From Phycomyces blakesleeanus NRRL 1555(-) (Eukaryota > Mucoromycota > Mucoromycetes > Mucorales > Phycomycetaceae): DNA of 64,000 nucleotides. The DNA lies in the NCBI RefSeq assembly GCF_001638985.1, contig NW_017265151.1:372001-436000 (forward strand), read 5' to 3'. Of this stretch, positions 45,841 to 59,056 are shown in pieces (position 1 is the stretch's first letter; each line of letters begins with the position of its first letter). The notes beneath the pieces were generated by a model. The model worked only from the letters and a program-made list of their open reading frames with translations. It was not told the origin of the DNA and did not search any database. Made by a program: the position numbers and the translations under genes.

Positions 45841-48379
45841 TCGTAAAAGGAGATAATTGTAAACTTTGTTTATTAAAAAGATAGTCTTGCAGATATACAT
45901 TACACACATACACACAAACATATATACCTATACATTTTCTCCATGTTAAATAGTCTCAACAATAATTCTCGATTGTCGTACATTTGTTTTATTTTACCGT
46001 TACTGAATATTTACCCATTTATGACAAGTTACTCAAAATAATTAGTGTCCATTGGTCGTGGATATTAATCTGGAGTTAAACATTAAAACTAATGTATGTA
46101 TGTGTGTGTGAAAATAAAGAAAGGTACCAAGAAAAAAAACTGTCCATGCCCATGTCTATTTTTTCGATTTTTTTTCTATTTAGAGTTACTAGATTACTTG
46201 CAGCGGTTACATTGCTTCTTACACACATGTTCTTTAGAAGCTTTATACGAGTAATTAAAGAAAGTAAAAGAAGGTACTATTAAATTGTGGTTACTGAAAA
46301 GTAAAAACACCAAAAGCATTACAGCCTACTCCTTTTCTTTCCTTTGCTAGTGATTTTATTCAAACCCTTTTTTATAATTAGATTATTAAGCCTTTGTACA
46401 CTTTATAAAATTGAATAGAAAAAAAAAATAAAAAAACAGGTTATTAGCATTACGGTAAACATTAGTGTTAGGGGGTTTTGTTGCTCATTACCATATATTA
46501 GTATTACTTTAAAAAAAAAGTGTGGAAGAAAATTTGAGACAAATATATAAAAGTATCCTCAATTTTATAGTCGATATACAATTTAGAATCTAAAAGAAAA
46601 CCAGTGCCTTTTAATGTAGTAAGAGAAATAATGTAGTCGGTGCAAACGTATTTTTAAGCACCTAAGAAAAGTACAATAAGTTAAACAGATTAAATTAAAT
46701 TTAAATATAATGAAAAGCTAGATTTTAATGTAACTTGTACAGAAGTTCCTTGGTATTACAGCTCTAATGCAAAGGCATAATTATTATTGATTTTATATAT
46801 TGTACAATCACCATAATCAGACAAACTGATTAATATTGTCAGAGGAGGGTTTATATTCTTACTCTTATTATTTTTGAGCCTTTGGCAGCAGCTACAAATG
46901 TTATTTTTGTAGACTCAAGAACTGTGGATTATTTTTGGGTACAAAGTATAGCACTAATAATTGATTCTGTCACCAAATATTACTGTAGTATTAATTTTCA
47001 TTATTTATTATATAATCTTGTCATTTGGGTTCAGACTACTATCCAAGATAATATACTACACTACAGATGTTTTTGGTAAAGAAGGTATATACGGCTATCA
47101 GCGTTTTTCTTTCTCTCTCTATATATATGTATATATTAGTATTACTACCGCTATTTTTTTGAAGCAAAATAAAAGTAGATTTTAAAGTCTAAATTGGTTT
47201 TTGACAATTAGAGTCCCCCGCATTTCCTTTCTTTTTTTTTTAACTTCTTCTTTTTTCTACCAAATCGCCTTTTTAAAATTCTGTTCCTCGTTTTGAATCC
47301 TTTTATGGAAATTTATTGGATGTAATTTTTCTTTTGGGATTTAAACTGACTTTCATCCAAGTGCCGGGGTCTAAATATGAGAAGAAATATGTTTTGTATT
47401 TAACTGTATAAAGAAATTGAGATATTTATATATATTTGGATGTGATACTCTTTTATAAATTTAGATAAATGTAAAAGGGATTAGCGTTTATTGCCACATT
47501 ATTATTATTTTTGTTAGTAATCCTCATTAGGAACCACACTGGTACAAGATGGAAACCCTGTAGATGTATACACATATTTACACACATACATATATACAGA
47601 TAAATAGAATTATTCCAAGGTACAAATAGCAAACCCCATTTCCTATTTCTTTTTGTTGTTTAGCTAATTACTAGTTTAAGCCTTTTTTTTTGTATAATTA
47701 AAGAAGTATATCAAGAACTATTGATCGAATGTCGGGTTATCGGGTCGATCAAAGCCAAACACACGTCGTTTTTATTATTTCTATTATTTCTATTATTTTA
47801 TTATAAAATATTTATATGTATTCTGTTTTTATTATTTCTATTCATTAGTACAACACCTAATTTCTTTATGTACCCACATCTTCAAGAAGCATCAAGAAGC
47901 TTAAGAGAGAGAGAGAAAACATATTTTGAGCGCTATATTTGTACATAATTGGCTCATACCGAGGTTGAAAAGAAAGTAGAAGAAAATGCTGGCTTGTGGT
48001 TGCAAGTACCCACCTCTTGTATTTTCTATTAGCCGTGTAATAGCAACAATAATTATTATTATATATATATATATAAAGTGACTGTGCTGAGCAAGAACTG
48101 ATGTATAAAACAGTGTGCTCAGAATATGATTAAATGGGTTACAGGACAACGGGTTATTTGAACTTTGGTACCTTCAATAACAGCGGTTCTCGCTTTCTTT
48201 AAAAGAGGCTTGGTTCACTACTTTAAGCTACTGTTACCTTTTCACTTTGCTCTTCTTATTGTCTGCTTCTATTTTTGTTTGCCTTCACTATGATCTTGTT
48301 ATAATTATTCAATGTTCCTACACCTAAAATCATCCCATTAAGAGAGGTGTATCACGCATCTGTGTGACTTTAGTCTCGG

Positions 48380-48384
48380 CCAAT
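48380..48384 (+). promoter_or_regulatory. CCAAT box upstream of the 48.5-kb gene
   Basis: CCAAT occurs within CGGCCAATCAAACG, followed by about 150 bp of C/T-rich DNA, a common layout for fungal promoters. The pyrimidine tract could instead belong to an intron. Confidence 0.35.
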
Positions 48385-48563
48385 CAAACGAAGTTCGTAC
48401 TCCCTGTGTATTTTGATCTTTTTTTTCATATTTTTTTTTTCATATATTTTCCCAGAACTTGAATCCGCCCCCCTCTCCCCTTCTCTTTCTTTCTCCTTTC
48501 TCTTTCTTTCCACCTTTTCTATTTTCTCTTTTGCTTGCTCGCATTGCTGTAAATCAGCGATAA

Positions 48564-49319
48564 ATACAAGAGCAACTCGAAGCAAGAGTAACAAGTGATA
48601 CACTTCTTGCTCTACAGGCCCTTTCCCAAATACCCCGCCTTCAAAAGCCAACAATTTCTTCCACGCCTCTTTCCGGTGCTTTCTTCCCTCAAAACAATGA
48701 ATATTATTCACACTCCTCATCACTGTTCCCCCTTCTCCCGCCCATTGAAGAGAGATCATCCAAACCAAAGGGCCAGCCATCCAAAAACTCCATGGATTTC
48801 GAGTCACACGTCCAGGAAAACACCAGCCCTGTCGTCTTTTACCCTGGCCGATCCAGAACTTCCACCCTAAAAGCATTTCATACAACCTCTACATCTTGCT
48901 CTTCTGATTACAACGACAGACCAACCTACCCGGACAACTCTACACCTTCCCCTGGACACAGAACCTTACACAGACGCGCTCGGCAACACAAAAGTCATCC
49001 TTATCATCGTCCACGGCAACGATCCCCTCATCGTGCCTCTACACAAAATACAAAACCTGACATGGATAACTCTCTTACTTTCGACCTCTTTGGACCCATT
49101 CCCACAACATCGCTATCTACCTACACCGTTTCCGACACACAATCCTCTACACCCGCACAAATACTTGATGAAGACCAAGTCCTGGCCGAATTCGAAAACC
49201 ATTTCTTACAACCTTCTATACTTCTTTCCCCTCCTAGCTCTCCTCGTAATAATTTTCTTGACTTTGACTTTGATTTTGATTTTACTGGCTCAGGCCAAGA
49301 TGAAGTTCTTTTTCCATAA
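48564..49319 (+). CDS. Hypothetical Ser/Pro/His-rich protein, start unresolved
   Basis: I do not recognise this protein. The frame is open from 48564 to TAA 49317-49319, about 250 codons, but the first in-frame ATG is at 48792 (175 aa). Upstream codons read as plausible protein (LEARVTSDTLLALQALSQIP, then LFPLLPPIEERSSKPKG), so coding probably starts in an upstream exon. An AG at about 48569-48570 could be the acceptor, preceded by a pyrimidine-rich tract. The body is rich in Ser, Pro, Thr, His and Arg. The C-terminus is acidic: ILDEDQVLAEFENHFLQP, then LDFDFDFDFTGSGQDEVLFP. An acidic, aromatic tail of this kind resembles transactivation segments, but no DNA-binding domain is visible. G+C is well above the neighbourhood. 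Confidence 0.55.
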   Translation: MQEQLEARVTSDTLLALQALSQIPRLQKPTISSTPLSGAFFPQNNEYYSHSSSLFPLLPPIEERSSKPKGQPSKNSMDFESHVQENTSPVVFYPGRSRTSTLKAFHTTSTSCSSDYNDRPTYPDNSTPSPGHRTLHRRARQHKSHPYHRPRQRSPHRASTQNTKPDMDNSLTFDLFGPIPTTSLSTYTVSDTQSSTPAQILDEDQVLAEFENHFLQPSILLSPPSSPRNNFLDFDFDFDFTGSGQDEVLFP

Positions 49320-49498
49320 ATATTACTCTTTTTCTTCCCTTTTATTATTTTCTTACATGTGCGTGCGTGTGTGTGCCTGTAGATATATTCATATATTTAT
49401 AGTTACATTTACATTTATACTTATACTTATATATTCATATTTATCTACCAATTTTTTATCAATAAACAATTGTCCGAATGTCAGGTTCTTTCTTTTCT

Positions 49499-50283
49499 TT
49501 AAACAAAGTTTTTTGTTGAACCCTTAATCCCATCTAAACGATCCAACAGGGTCTGGGCTGTTTTTACTCCATTCTTTCGTGCCTGTCGAGCGGTCTCAAA
49601 CCCAGGCTCAATCATAACACCGTCAAGCTGGAACAAGATTTGCATCAATTGTTCGCCTAGATAAATTCCATGCTCCAAAAGTTTCTTTTTTGCCTTTTCG
49701 TCACCAGACTGAACCCCAAAGGCTTTTACACGCTCCTCATACGCGTTAATATCGGGAATTAGTTGGCTTGAAAGTCTGGTTTGAATGGCTTGAAGTTTAG
49801 CCAATGTAGCTGCTTCGTTTGAACTGATCGGAGCAATTGGATCAGGCAGTGTATCACTAGGCTTATATGGACACGAATATGAACGTTATTATCATTATTT
49901 GTGAATAAGAAAAAATAATCAATAAACAAGTGTATCGACTTTATCATGTCTTGTAATCATAATAGTCAATATATACCTTTTTGTGGACCTTCATAATGAC
50001 CTTGGACCCAGGACGAATACTGTAGGCACCAAGAGGAAGTTTGTCATTGTTCATTACAGCTATACATGTAAAAGTTTCTTAGTTTCGAAACGCAAGAAAC
50101 TGACGTCCAATAGTTTATACCTCCATAAGCAGACAGAGATATTTCAGTAGTATTGATTCCTGTCAGCCGATGACACCTTTGTTTCAAGTCGCCTACAGTT
50201 GTGTCTTCTAATTGCTGTTCGTAATCATCAAATTCAATTTTGAAATGTCGTTTTCCCCATTTGACTGTAATGCTGTTTGTCAT
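49499..50283 (-). CDS. BAG1-like Hsp70 co-chaperone (ubiquitin-like plus BAG domain)
   Basis: BAG-domain proteins bind the Hsp70 ATPase domain and trigger ADP release. Three exons (50283-50121, 50059-49977, 49861-49499) give 202 aa. The N-terminal ~85 residues look ubiquitin-like: MTNSITVKWGKRHFKIEF, then TVGDLKQRCHRLTGI and LPLGAYSIRPGSKVIMKVH. The C-terminal ~115 residues form a helical BAG-type bundle: LAKLQAIQTRLSSQLIPDIN, ending RKNGVKTAQTLLDRLDGIKG. There is no transmembrane helix, so it resembles soluble Bag1/Bag101 rather than membrane-bound Snl1. All joins keep phase. Its 3' end nearly abuts that of the convergent hypothetical gene (179 bp apart). Confidence 0.85.
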
Positions 50284-50879
50284 TTTATGGTATATGTATA
50301 AAGATATAAGAATATATATATATAATAATAATAATATATAGGTGCTTCAGGTAATGATAATAATAATAGTAGTAGTAGTAGTAGTAATAGCAGTAAGAAC
50401 TTTTTTTTAGCTGGCTGGCTGGCTTGGCTGCCTATAGATTAAGGCTTTTTCCTATTTTAATTTTCAATTCAAGGTAGAGAAAAAAAACAGTGGCTTTCAA
50501 ATAATGCAAAAAGTCCGAGACAGTAAGTTATTTTGTGTAGGTGGGTGAATATATGTCTACGTATGTTTATTCAAAGAGAAAAAAAAACTATATACATTGT
50601 ATTTGTGTACTTCTTTGATGAAATGACTCAAATTTATTGCTCTTTATACACTAGTATCTTTTTAATAATCATCAGTAATTTATATTTGTTTCAATAGTAA
50701 TTATTAATTATGATTCACAGCGAATATATATATATATATATGTACAGCGAGCATCAACCCCCACAGTTCGTTCTCCAACTTTTTTGTTACCAAATTCACT
50801 TTGGTCTCCGCCTGATATTTGCTTTTCTTACAGCCTAAAATCGCTTTCCTATTGAAGCCAACGAAGAGCTTGATGTAAA
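50284..50879. other. Spacer upstream of the BAG gene
   Basis: This spacer holds (ATA)n and (AGT)n repeats at about 50320-50390 near the BAG start, then A+T-rich DNA. Its far end (50680-50880) borders the decayed transposon. No gene is seen. Confidence 0.55.
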
Positions 50880-51880
50880 AAATGGAAGGAATAGTCGAAG
50901 AATTAGATACAAAGCCACTGACTAGGCAGAAAAAGAAAGAAATGGTTACTCTGATAATCTATAATCCGTTTTCTATTACTTTAACAGAATCAAGCTGTGG
51001 AAGGCTACCCTTTCTAGCCGCAAAGATCAGGTTGAGTGACGTACTGTCCAAAAGTGGGCCAAGCGACTCAAGGAAAATCCCAGCTAAAATATATATATAT
51101 ATATATCAAAAGCAGACAGATCAGTCGAATAGAAAGCCTCCACAACTTTAAGAGGAGCATAAGTATCACATATATATATCTTTGTTAAGAATACACAAGT
51201 AATAAGATGCGATACAGTAGAGAAATTGATGGAAGCATACGAAAAATTTAGCTTGAAAGAAACATATACCAAACACTTTATACTAGTATAATTTGGCTAA
51301 CAAGAGAGCTACCTTGGAATATCTGGCAAATAATAGTGCTGAGGATCTCAATGACTGATCTCAATGAGTAAAAAAAATGGGTAGAGACTACTGACATGAA
51401 CCATCTTATCAACTGCGTTTTTTTTGGATGGAGCTAGCTTCAATATTAACATGAGAAACCCTAATTCTTGTTCAATTAAAGGAACACCGGCAGTTGTTGA
51501 AATGACTACTACTCATGCCATCACGCATACCATACTAGTAACTATAACAGCTCAGGGTATTTTTTTTTCAGTTGAGATTAGAGGGTCTTTAAAACCCAAG
51601 AAAGTAGAGACTGGTGGGACCAAAAAGAAAAAGAAACATGTACTAAAGAGAGAGAAAAGGCAAATGAAACTATTACTGCCTATGATATGAAGCTTGTTTC
51701 TAAAATGTTTATGTATCTATGGACAATACACCTATCCATGCCTCAGAGAGTATTACAAAATTGATCGAGGCCAGAGGTTATAAAGCTATACATTTGCCTT
51801 CATATTCTCCTGAGTTGAATCATATTCAAAACTTCTGGTCGGTCACCAAAAAACCAATCAAGCAAAGTGCATTTTGAGCG
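50880..51880 (+). mobile_element. Decayed Tc1/mariner-type transposase
   Basis: Broken frames on the plus strand add up to a DDE transposase relic. An N-terminal part near 50882 reads LDTKPLTRQKKKEMVTLIIY. A middle part near 51200-51290 reads MEAYEKFSLKETY. The catalytic domain starts at FLDGASFNINMRNPNS (about 51424) and ends with MDNTPIHASESITKLIE and HLPSYSPELNHIQNFW up to 51876. The first two catalytic Asp residues (FLDG and MDN) are kept. The final Glu, which follows SPELNxI in active members, is Gln here (CAA 51827-51829). Many stops and frameshifts separate the pieces. It is certainly inactive. Terminal repeats were not identified with confidence. Confidence 0.85.
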
Positions 51881-53077
51881 ATGTAAAAGCGAGTATCATG
51901 TGGAGACCAGAGCAAGTTTGGCAGATTGGAAAGCGAACCTTTGTAGTAGATCCACTGTATTACATCTAAAGTCTGTCCCACGATCTTGATTAACTGCAAA
52001 AATCAACCTAACATATACCCACATATATTTAGTATTATCCAAAGTCAAGCCTACAGATAAAGAAATACTTCTTGTATAATTTCTTATAAATTTAATAAGA
52101 AAAAAAGAAAACGCATGAGACGTTAAATACAATTAGAGAAAAATATATAAAGGCGCAATCTCACATGGAGATGCAAAAAACAAATAAGAAAGTTCACAAT
52201 ACACGTTGTATCTGTATTACAGTGAAGAGAATAAGAAAATAAAAGCAAAAATAATGAGTTTATTTAGGCAATTGAACATTTCTTGATCGACATTTTAAAA
52301 AATTGAACAAATAACACAAATAATTATATATATTCCAAGTCGTTTAATATTCTTTTTCTTTATTTCCCTTCATACAGATAAACGCAATCGAAATCTACAT
52401 GCTTTATAAAATTTTGAAAATCTACCTGAAAAGAAAAGGGAAAAAACTGAAACCATTAGACAAATTCAACGAACTTTAAAGCCTATTGATGATCTTGTTG
52501 TTGTTTATTTGATACGTTTTTTATCATCTGTCACAGATATACATTTATATATATATATATATTGTGTGCGCGTGTATTTCTATTTGTAAATTGACATTTG
52601 AATGTTACATACTTAAATGAACAAAATAAAATGGTTGATAGTAAGTAGCATATGTGTGCTACACATGCAAATTATCCGTGATTCTTAAGAGCAGGTGATT
52701 ATAAAACCAAAGAAAAAAAAAGGGTCTTGATCAAGTTCTTGTACTCGCAAGTAAAAGCATGAACCTCCAATGGTTAAAAGAATATACTAGTATACGTGAG
52801 GCCAAGGTAAATACATTGATACATTCGTGTAAAGATGAATCGATATTCGTAGATCGCACCTTTGTTTTTAGTCGAATTCTTATTTCTTTATTTCAATATA
52901 TAAAAAATAACGCAATTCTATAATTGTTGCATATTATACTATCTACTTGGGGTGTATTAAATATACTAAACAGCTATAGGAAAAATAAACCGTTGATGAA
53001 AGGAAAAAAGAGTTTGATTTGACCCTCGACATCAATAAAGATATTTCTCCGTTCTTAGGTTCCTTCTTTCTTTCTTT
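51881..53077. other. Intergenic, transposon flank to YSH1 3' end
   Basis: This is A+T-rich DNA with a (TA)n tract near 52546-52561. No gene, tRNA or further transposase piece is recognised. Confidence 0.5.
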
Positions 53078-56000
53078 TTACACGCGTGCTTCGTTAATCC
53101 ATAGATCAATTGGCTTTACGGCCATTTTTACACGCTGAAGCACATTAGAAACGCGCTTTTGAAGTACCTCATCATCACTTGTCACTTTCTACAAAGCAGT
53201 TCCCAAATTAGATTCTAGTCATCAAAGCAAGACATAACTTACAAATTTAATGCAGTCCACAACAGCCACTGATCCGTCTACATTTACTGTAACCTTTTTT
53301 GCTTCGAAATCAGTCTCAACATCGCCAAACTGTTCTTCCAAAAATGCAATTACGTCCACAAATTCTTGGTCCATTTCATTTTGAACCTTTGAGCCTTTGT
53401 ATACATGCTCATCCTCATCCTCATGCTTATGTTTGTGTTCATGTTCATGTTCACCTTCAGAGTGGCTGTGGTGACAAGGCTGGCTACTTGCTAAAATGAT
53501 AATGATAATAATAAAAAAGGAAATGAATTAATATCACATATACTTTACCCTTTCATAAACCTTTTATTTAATATTCGTACCTTTTACACTTGCAGGAGAG
53601 CTATCAATAGCCAAAATGATAGCCAGCACAGAATCTGCGACCATGTCATTCATAGAGTTTCCGATCCATTCAAGTGTCACTTGGTTAGGCTTACTGGGCA
53701 CCTTTTTGATATCAACAGTATCAAATACACGGATGACATTTCCTGGGGTATTGACAGTCTTTGAAAGATCTGTTTCGCCTACAGCACCAAACATCATCTC
53801 CAGATGCCACTTGAGAAGACCAATTCCTGCGTTAAATGGTACAACCTGGCGCTGGGTTACCACTGTTGTGATAAGACCTCCGAGTTCGTTCAAATCTTCG
53901 GCAGACATGATGTTCAATTGGAAATCCTTTGAAACCAGAATTCCGTTCAAAGGTTGATTTTCTGAGGGATATTTGGATGCCAACCTACCGATGGTCTTGA
54001 AGCAATAGAATTAGTATTATATTTCATATATCTATGCATTTCATACGCATTACCTTTGCCATCTTTTCACCTCTAAAGTGAAGCTTGACGGTGTCACAGT
54101 TTTTGGGAGTGTATATCTTTACGTTTTCTTCTTTTTCTGAATATTTGCTTTGAAGTGCAGACTTGAGACGGTACATAGCATTGGCTTCACCGTGTACGAG
54201 AATCTAAGATACCATTACACAATGTACACACACACACATGTACACATACAAACAAACAAACACACACGCACACCAATTATTATTCATATTCATATAATTA
54301 ATAACAGTATTATTGTTATTGTTATTATAATTATTATTTCTTAGTGAACAAAAAAGTTTGTTTGATTTCACTTGTCTTTCTTGTGAGAATTTCTCTATAA
54401 TAGTAATGCATACCACATGGGGTGCTTTCACATCATCGATAAATTTACTGTTCTGAGTATAATCAACGTGGGCAGAGAAAGAGATGTAATCAACAGACAT
54501 TCGAAGAGGAACCTTGCGACCATCCATGGCTTGAAAGTCTGCTGGTTCATTCATAGCATTCTATTATCAATAATATTAATAACAGTAGGGTTTTGTAAAG
54601 TTTAATAAATACATCCACAACAACACAAAGTAAATTCTTTAATAAGCATTCAATTCTTACCCGTGCTAAGGTGTTTTCGACGCAATAACCAGTAATAACC
54701 ATGCCATTCTTCTTGTCTGGCGCCCACCGTTCAAACAGTTCACGCGAAAGACCATTCTACAACAACAACAACAACAACAAAAACAGATGAATGACTTGAT
54801 ATAGTACATATATTAGAGAGAGGTGCTTACCTGAAGCATACCAGGACTGGCCATCATCACACAAGGGCCAGAATCTTCAAACTGTTCTACATTCTTTAGG
54901 TTTGAAATGTGCTTAAAGATAAATGGATTTGAGATTGTGAATTGTTTTCGAATGCGTGCGTTCATCATGTTGATATATGTCTGATAAACCGCCATACACT
55001 TCTTGGCAAGACTAGAAGCATAATAAATAGGAATACTATCTAATTCTGGGTGAGAGTCCCAGTATTCATCCAGAATCAACAAGAGTTCTTGTGCACGTCC
55101 CAAAGCAAACACAGGCATCAGACAACGACCACCGCGAGTGACGATATCATGTACTAGAGCTAGATACAGGATCAATTACAAATCATTAATCAATCAATCA
55201 ATCAAAACCAAGCCAAAGAAAACTTTTTTTTTAAAAAAAAGGATAAAAAAATAGGCTTACATGTAAATCTCATTTCCTTTGTTAGACGAGGTTCATGGCT
55301 TTGGACACCATATGTACTTTCTGTGATCAGAACATCTACAGCTCCTTCTGGTTTCTCGGCTGCCATCAAATGTCGATCCTCCTCACGCGAGTAATCACCA
55401 GTATAGAGAACCTTTACACCTGCAATCTCAATCAAGAACATTGCCGCACCCAAAACGTGACCTGCGTTGTATGCGGTGAACTTGATACCTTCCACTTCTA
55501 CTTGTTGATGGTAATCGACTGCTTCAATTCGATGGAAAGATGTGTTGAGCTCCTCTTCGTTATATAGTTCGTCTTCATCACCAATGTTGCTATTTTTTTA
55601 AGAAAAAAAATGTAATTGTTAAATTGGTTAAAGCAATTGATTCGATGTGCACAAAGAAAATAATTTACCTCACACGGAGATAATCACTCAAAAGCCATTT
55701 GTAAATAGCTTTTGTAGGATGTGTCATAAACACACGTCCTTTGAAAGAAGTCTAAACACATAAATTCATAATATGTCACTTTCTTGTATTCTTAAATTTA
55801 TCATTTTAATGATACATAATGTACATATACTTACTCTCTCCATTAAATAAGGTACAGATGCAGCATGATCTACGTGAAAACTATATCATATGTTAAATAC
55901 AAGTACTAGAAAGTAACTTTACTACTAGGTATTATTGAACCCTAGCTTATTTTACTTTTTCTTTGTATTATATATATATATATGACTTACTGGGTCACCA

Positions 56001-56653
56001 ATAAAAGATCAATTTTGGCAGGATCAATTTCGTCGAAAAAGGGTAAAGATGCCAAGCCATTGTACGCAGGGTGAATACCAGCATCAAGCTACAGTTTTTT
56101 GTTTTTGTTTTTTGTTTTTCATGTGAACACATGAGATGTATAAAAGTTGACATAAGAAAAATAAAACAAAACGAAAAGGAAGGAAGAAAAGAAACAAATC
56201 AAGGAAACGGACAGATTTGCATGAGACTCGATTGTATAATTGTAAAAAAATTTTATTGAAAAGATTCGTAAAACTATAGGACATTTTTGCTTTATTTGTC
56301 TAATTATGATTCTAATTCTAATTACATTTCGATTTTATATAATATATATATATATATATATGTATTTCTATTTATTCTTATATACATTTAAAATATACAT
56401 TTAAATATATAGATATATAGATATATATTATATTTCTCCTTCTCTCTTACCCTGTCAACTCTTGCTGAGGTACATGAGAGTGAAAAAAATAAAGCAAGAA
56501 GAATAAACCTACCAAGATGGTCTTGCTCTTGTACTCTAATAAAATGGAGGAACGTCCTACTTCATTACCAGCGCCTAGAGGGGTGATCTTTAAGAGATCA
56601 TTCTCATCTGCAATAGGGATCTCGACCTCGGGTTTGCGCTTGATTCCTGCCAT
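53078..56653 (-). CDS. YSH1: mRNA 3'-end endonuclease CPSF73/Ysh1
   Basis: CPSF73/Ysh1 is the zinc-dependent nuclease that cuts pre-mRNA at poly(A) sites. Twelve minus-strand exons are read: 56653-56513, 56088-55991, 55880-55835, 55751-55669, 55589-55261, 55159-54831, 54756-54661, 54560-54414, 54203-54054, 53995-53581, 53490-53243 and 53188-53078. They give 730 aa. The metallo-beta-lactamase core shows [13 protein letters not shown], the metal site HFHVDH (about residues 80-85, formed across an intron), [11 protein letters not shown] and [14 protein letters not shown]. The beta-CASP part has [37 protein letters not shown] and MASPGMLQ. The closing motifs are SFSAHVDY and [10 protein letters not shown]. 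The C-terminal domain carries an unusual His/Glu/Lys run near residues 618-640. Active-site residues look intact. Confidence 0.96.
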
Positions 56654-57329
56654 TTTCAATAAGCCTATATGTAAATAGAGCCGTAAAAGTTGGGAGCTAG
56701 TGAGAGAGAGAAAAGAGAGGGAAGGCAGTTTGGCTAGTAGTTATCGACACCGCCACATGTGACCTTGTTTTGTTAGTGTCTTCACTACACATTGTGCATG
56801 TAGTGATTGTAAAACTATAATAGGAAATGTTCCTTAGACCGGAAAATTTAGTGTACCTATTATTTTTTTCACTCTATTCTATATTGATATTTTCAAAGCT
56901 GTACTTATTAATCTCTTCTTCTTCTTTTCCAGTTCTTATCGGTAGTCATTTTATTCGAACCAGACACTAGGCCTAACCATGCCTACATATTAAACAGATC
57001 ATTCTTGCAGTACATTATACTTGATTAAAGGTCTTTTAAATATTGTCTTGAGAGTCTATTAACAATATGTTATGACCAGAGTTCTTCTTTGATAATGTCT
57101 TATTACCTCTCGCTAAAAAAAAGTAAATAAGTTGGACTTCTTTACGGGAAAATTTTAGGAAATAAATGACAAGGATATTAAAATTAAAGATCGGAATTCA
57201 ATTAGATCCACAAAATAACAAACTACAATACCTAAAGCAAAGGATACGATTGTAGTGTTTAAATATCATTTCTTTATTAAAACAAAAAAGAAGAAGTTAC
57301 AATGATTTTATGAATAAAATGAATATGCT
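56654..57329. other. Upstream region of YSH1 and 3' flank of the Csr1-like gene
   Basis: The YSH1 promoter should lie in 56654-56950. That part contains a purine-rich GAGA stretch at 56702-56723 and is less A+T-rich. The remainder is A+T-rich 3' flank of the next minus-strand gene. No other gene is seen. Confidence 0.55.

Positions 57330-59056
<1,727 letters not shown>

Larger units (their letters stand above)
45458..48563. other. A+T-rich gap with a possible helicase fragment
   Basis: No intact gene is seen in 3.1 kb. A short XPB-like fragment at about 45700-45840 on the minus strand is listed separately. The rest is A+T-rich and of low complexity. Pyrimidine-rich DNA with a CCAAT box (48380-48384) marks the probable promoter of the next gene at about 48370-48560. 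Confidence 0.5.

Noticed and set aside
46440..46520. TTAGGGGG-like string suggesting an interstitial telomere repeat
   Set aside because: There is only one loose unit and no tandem array.
48370..48885. 171-aa minus-strand frame
   Set aside because: It is opposite a better plus-strand frame and consists largely of translated purine-rich repeats (KEKEREGE).
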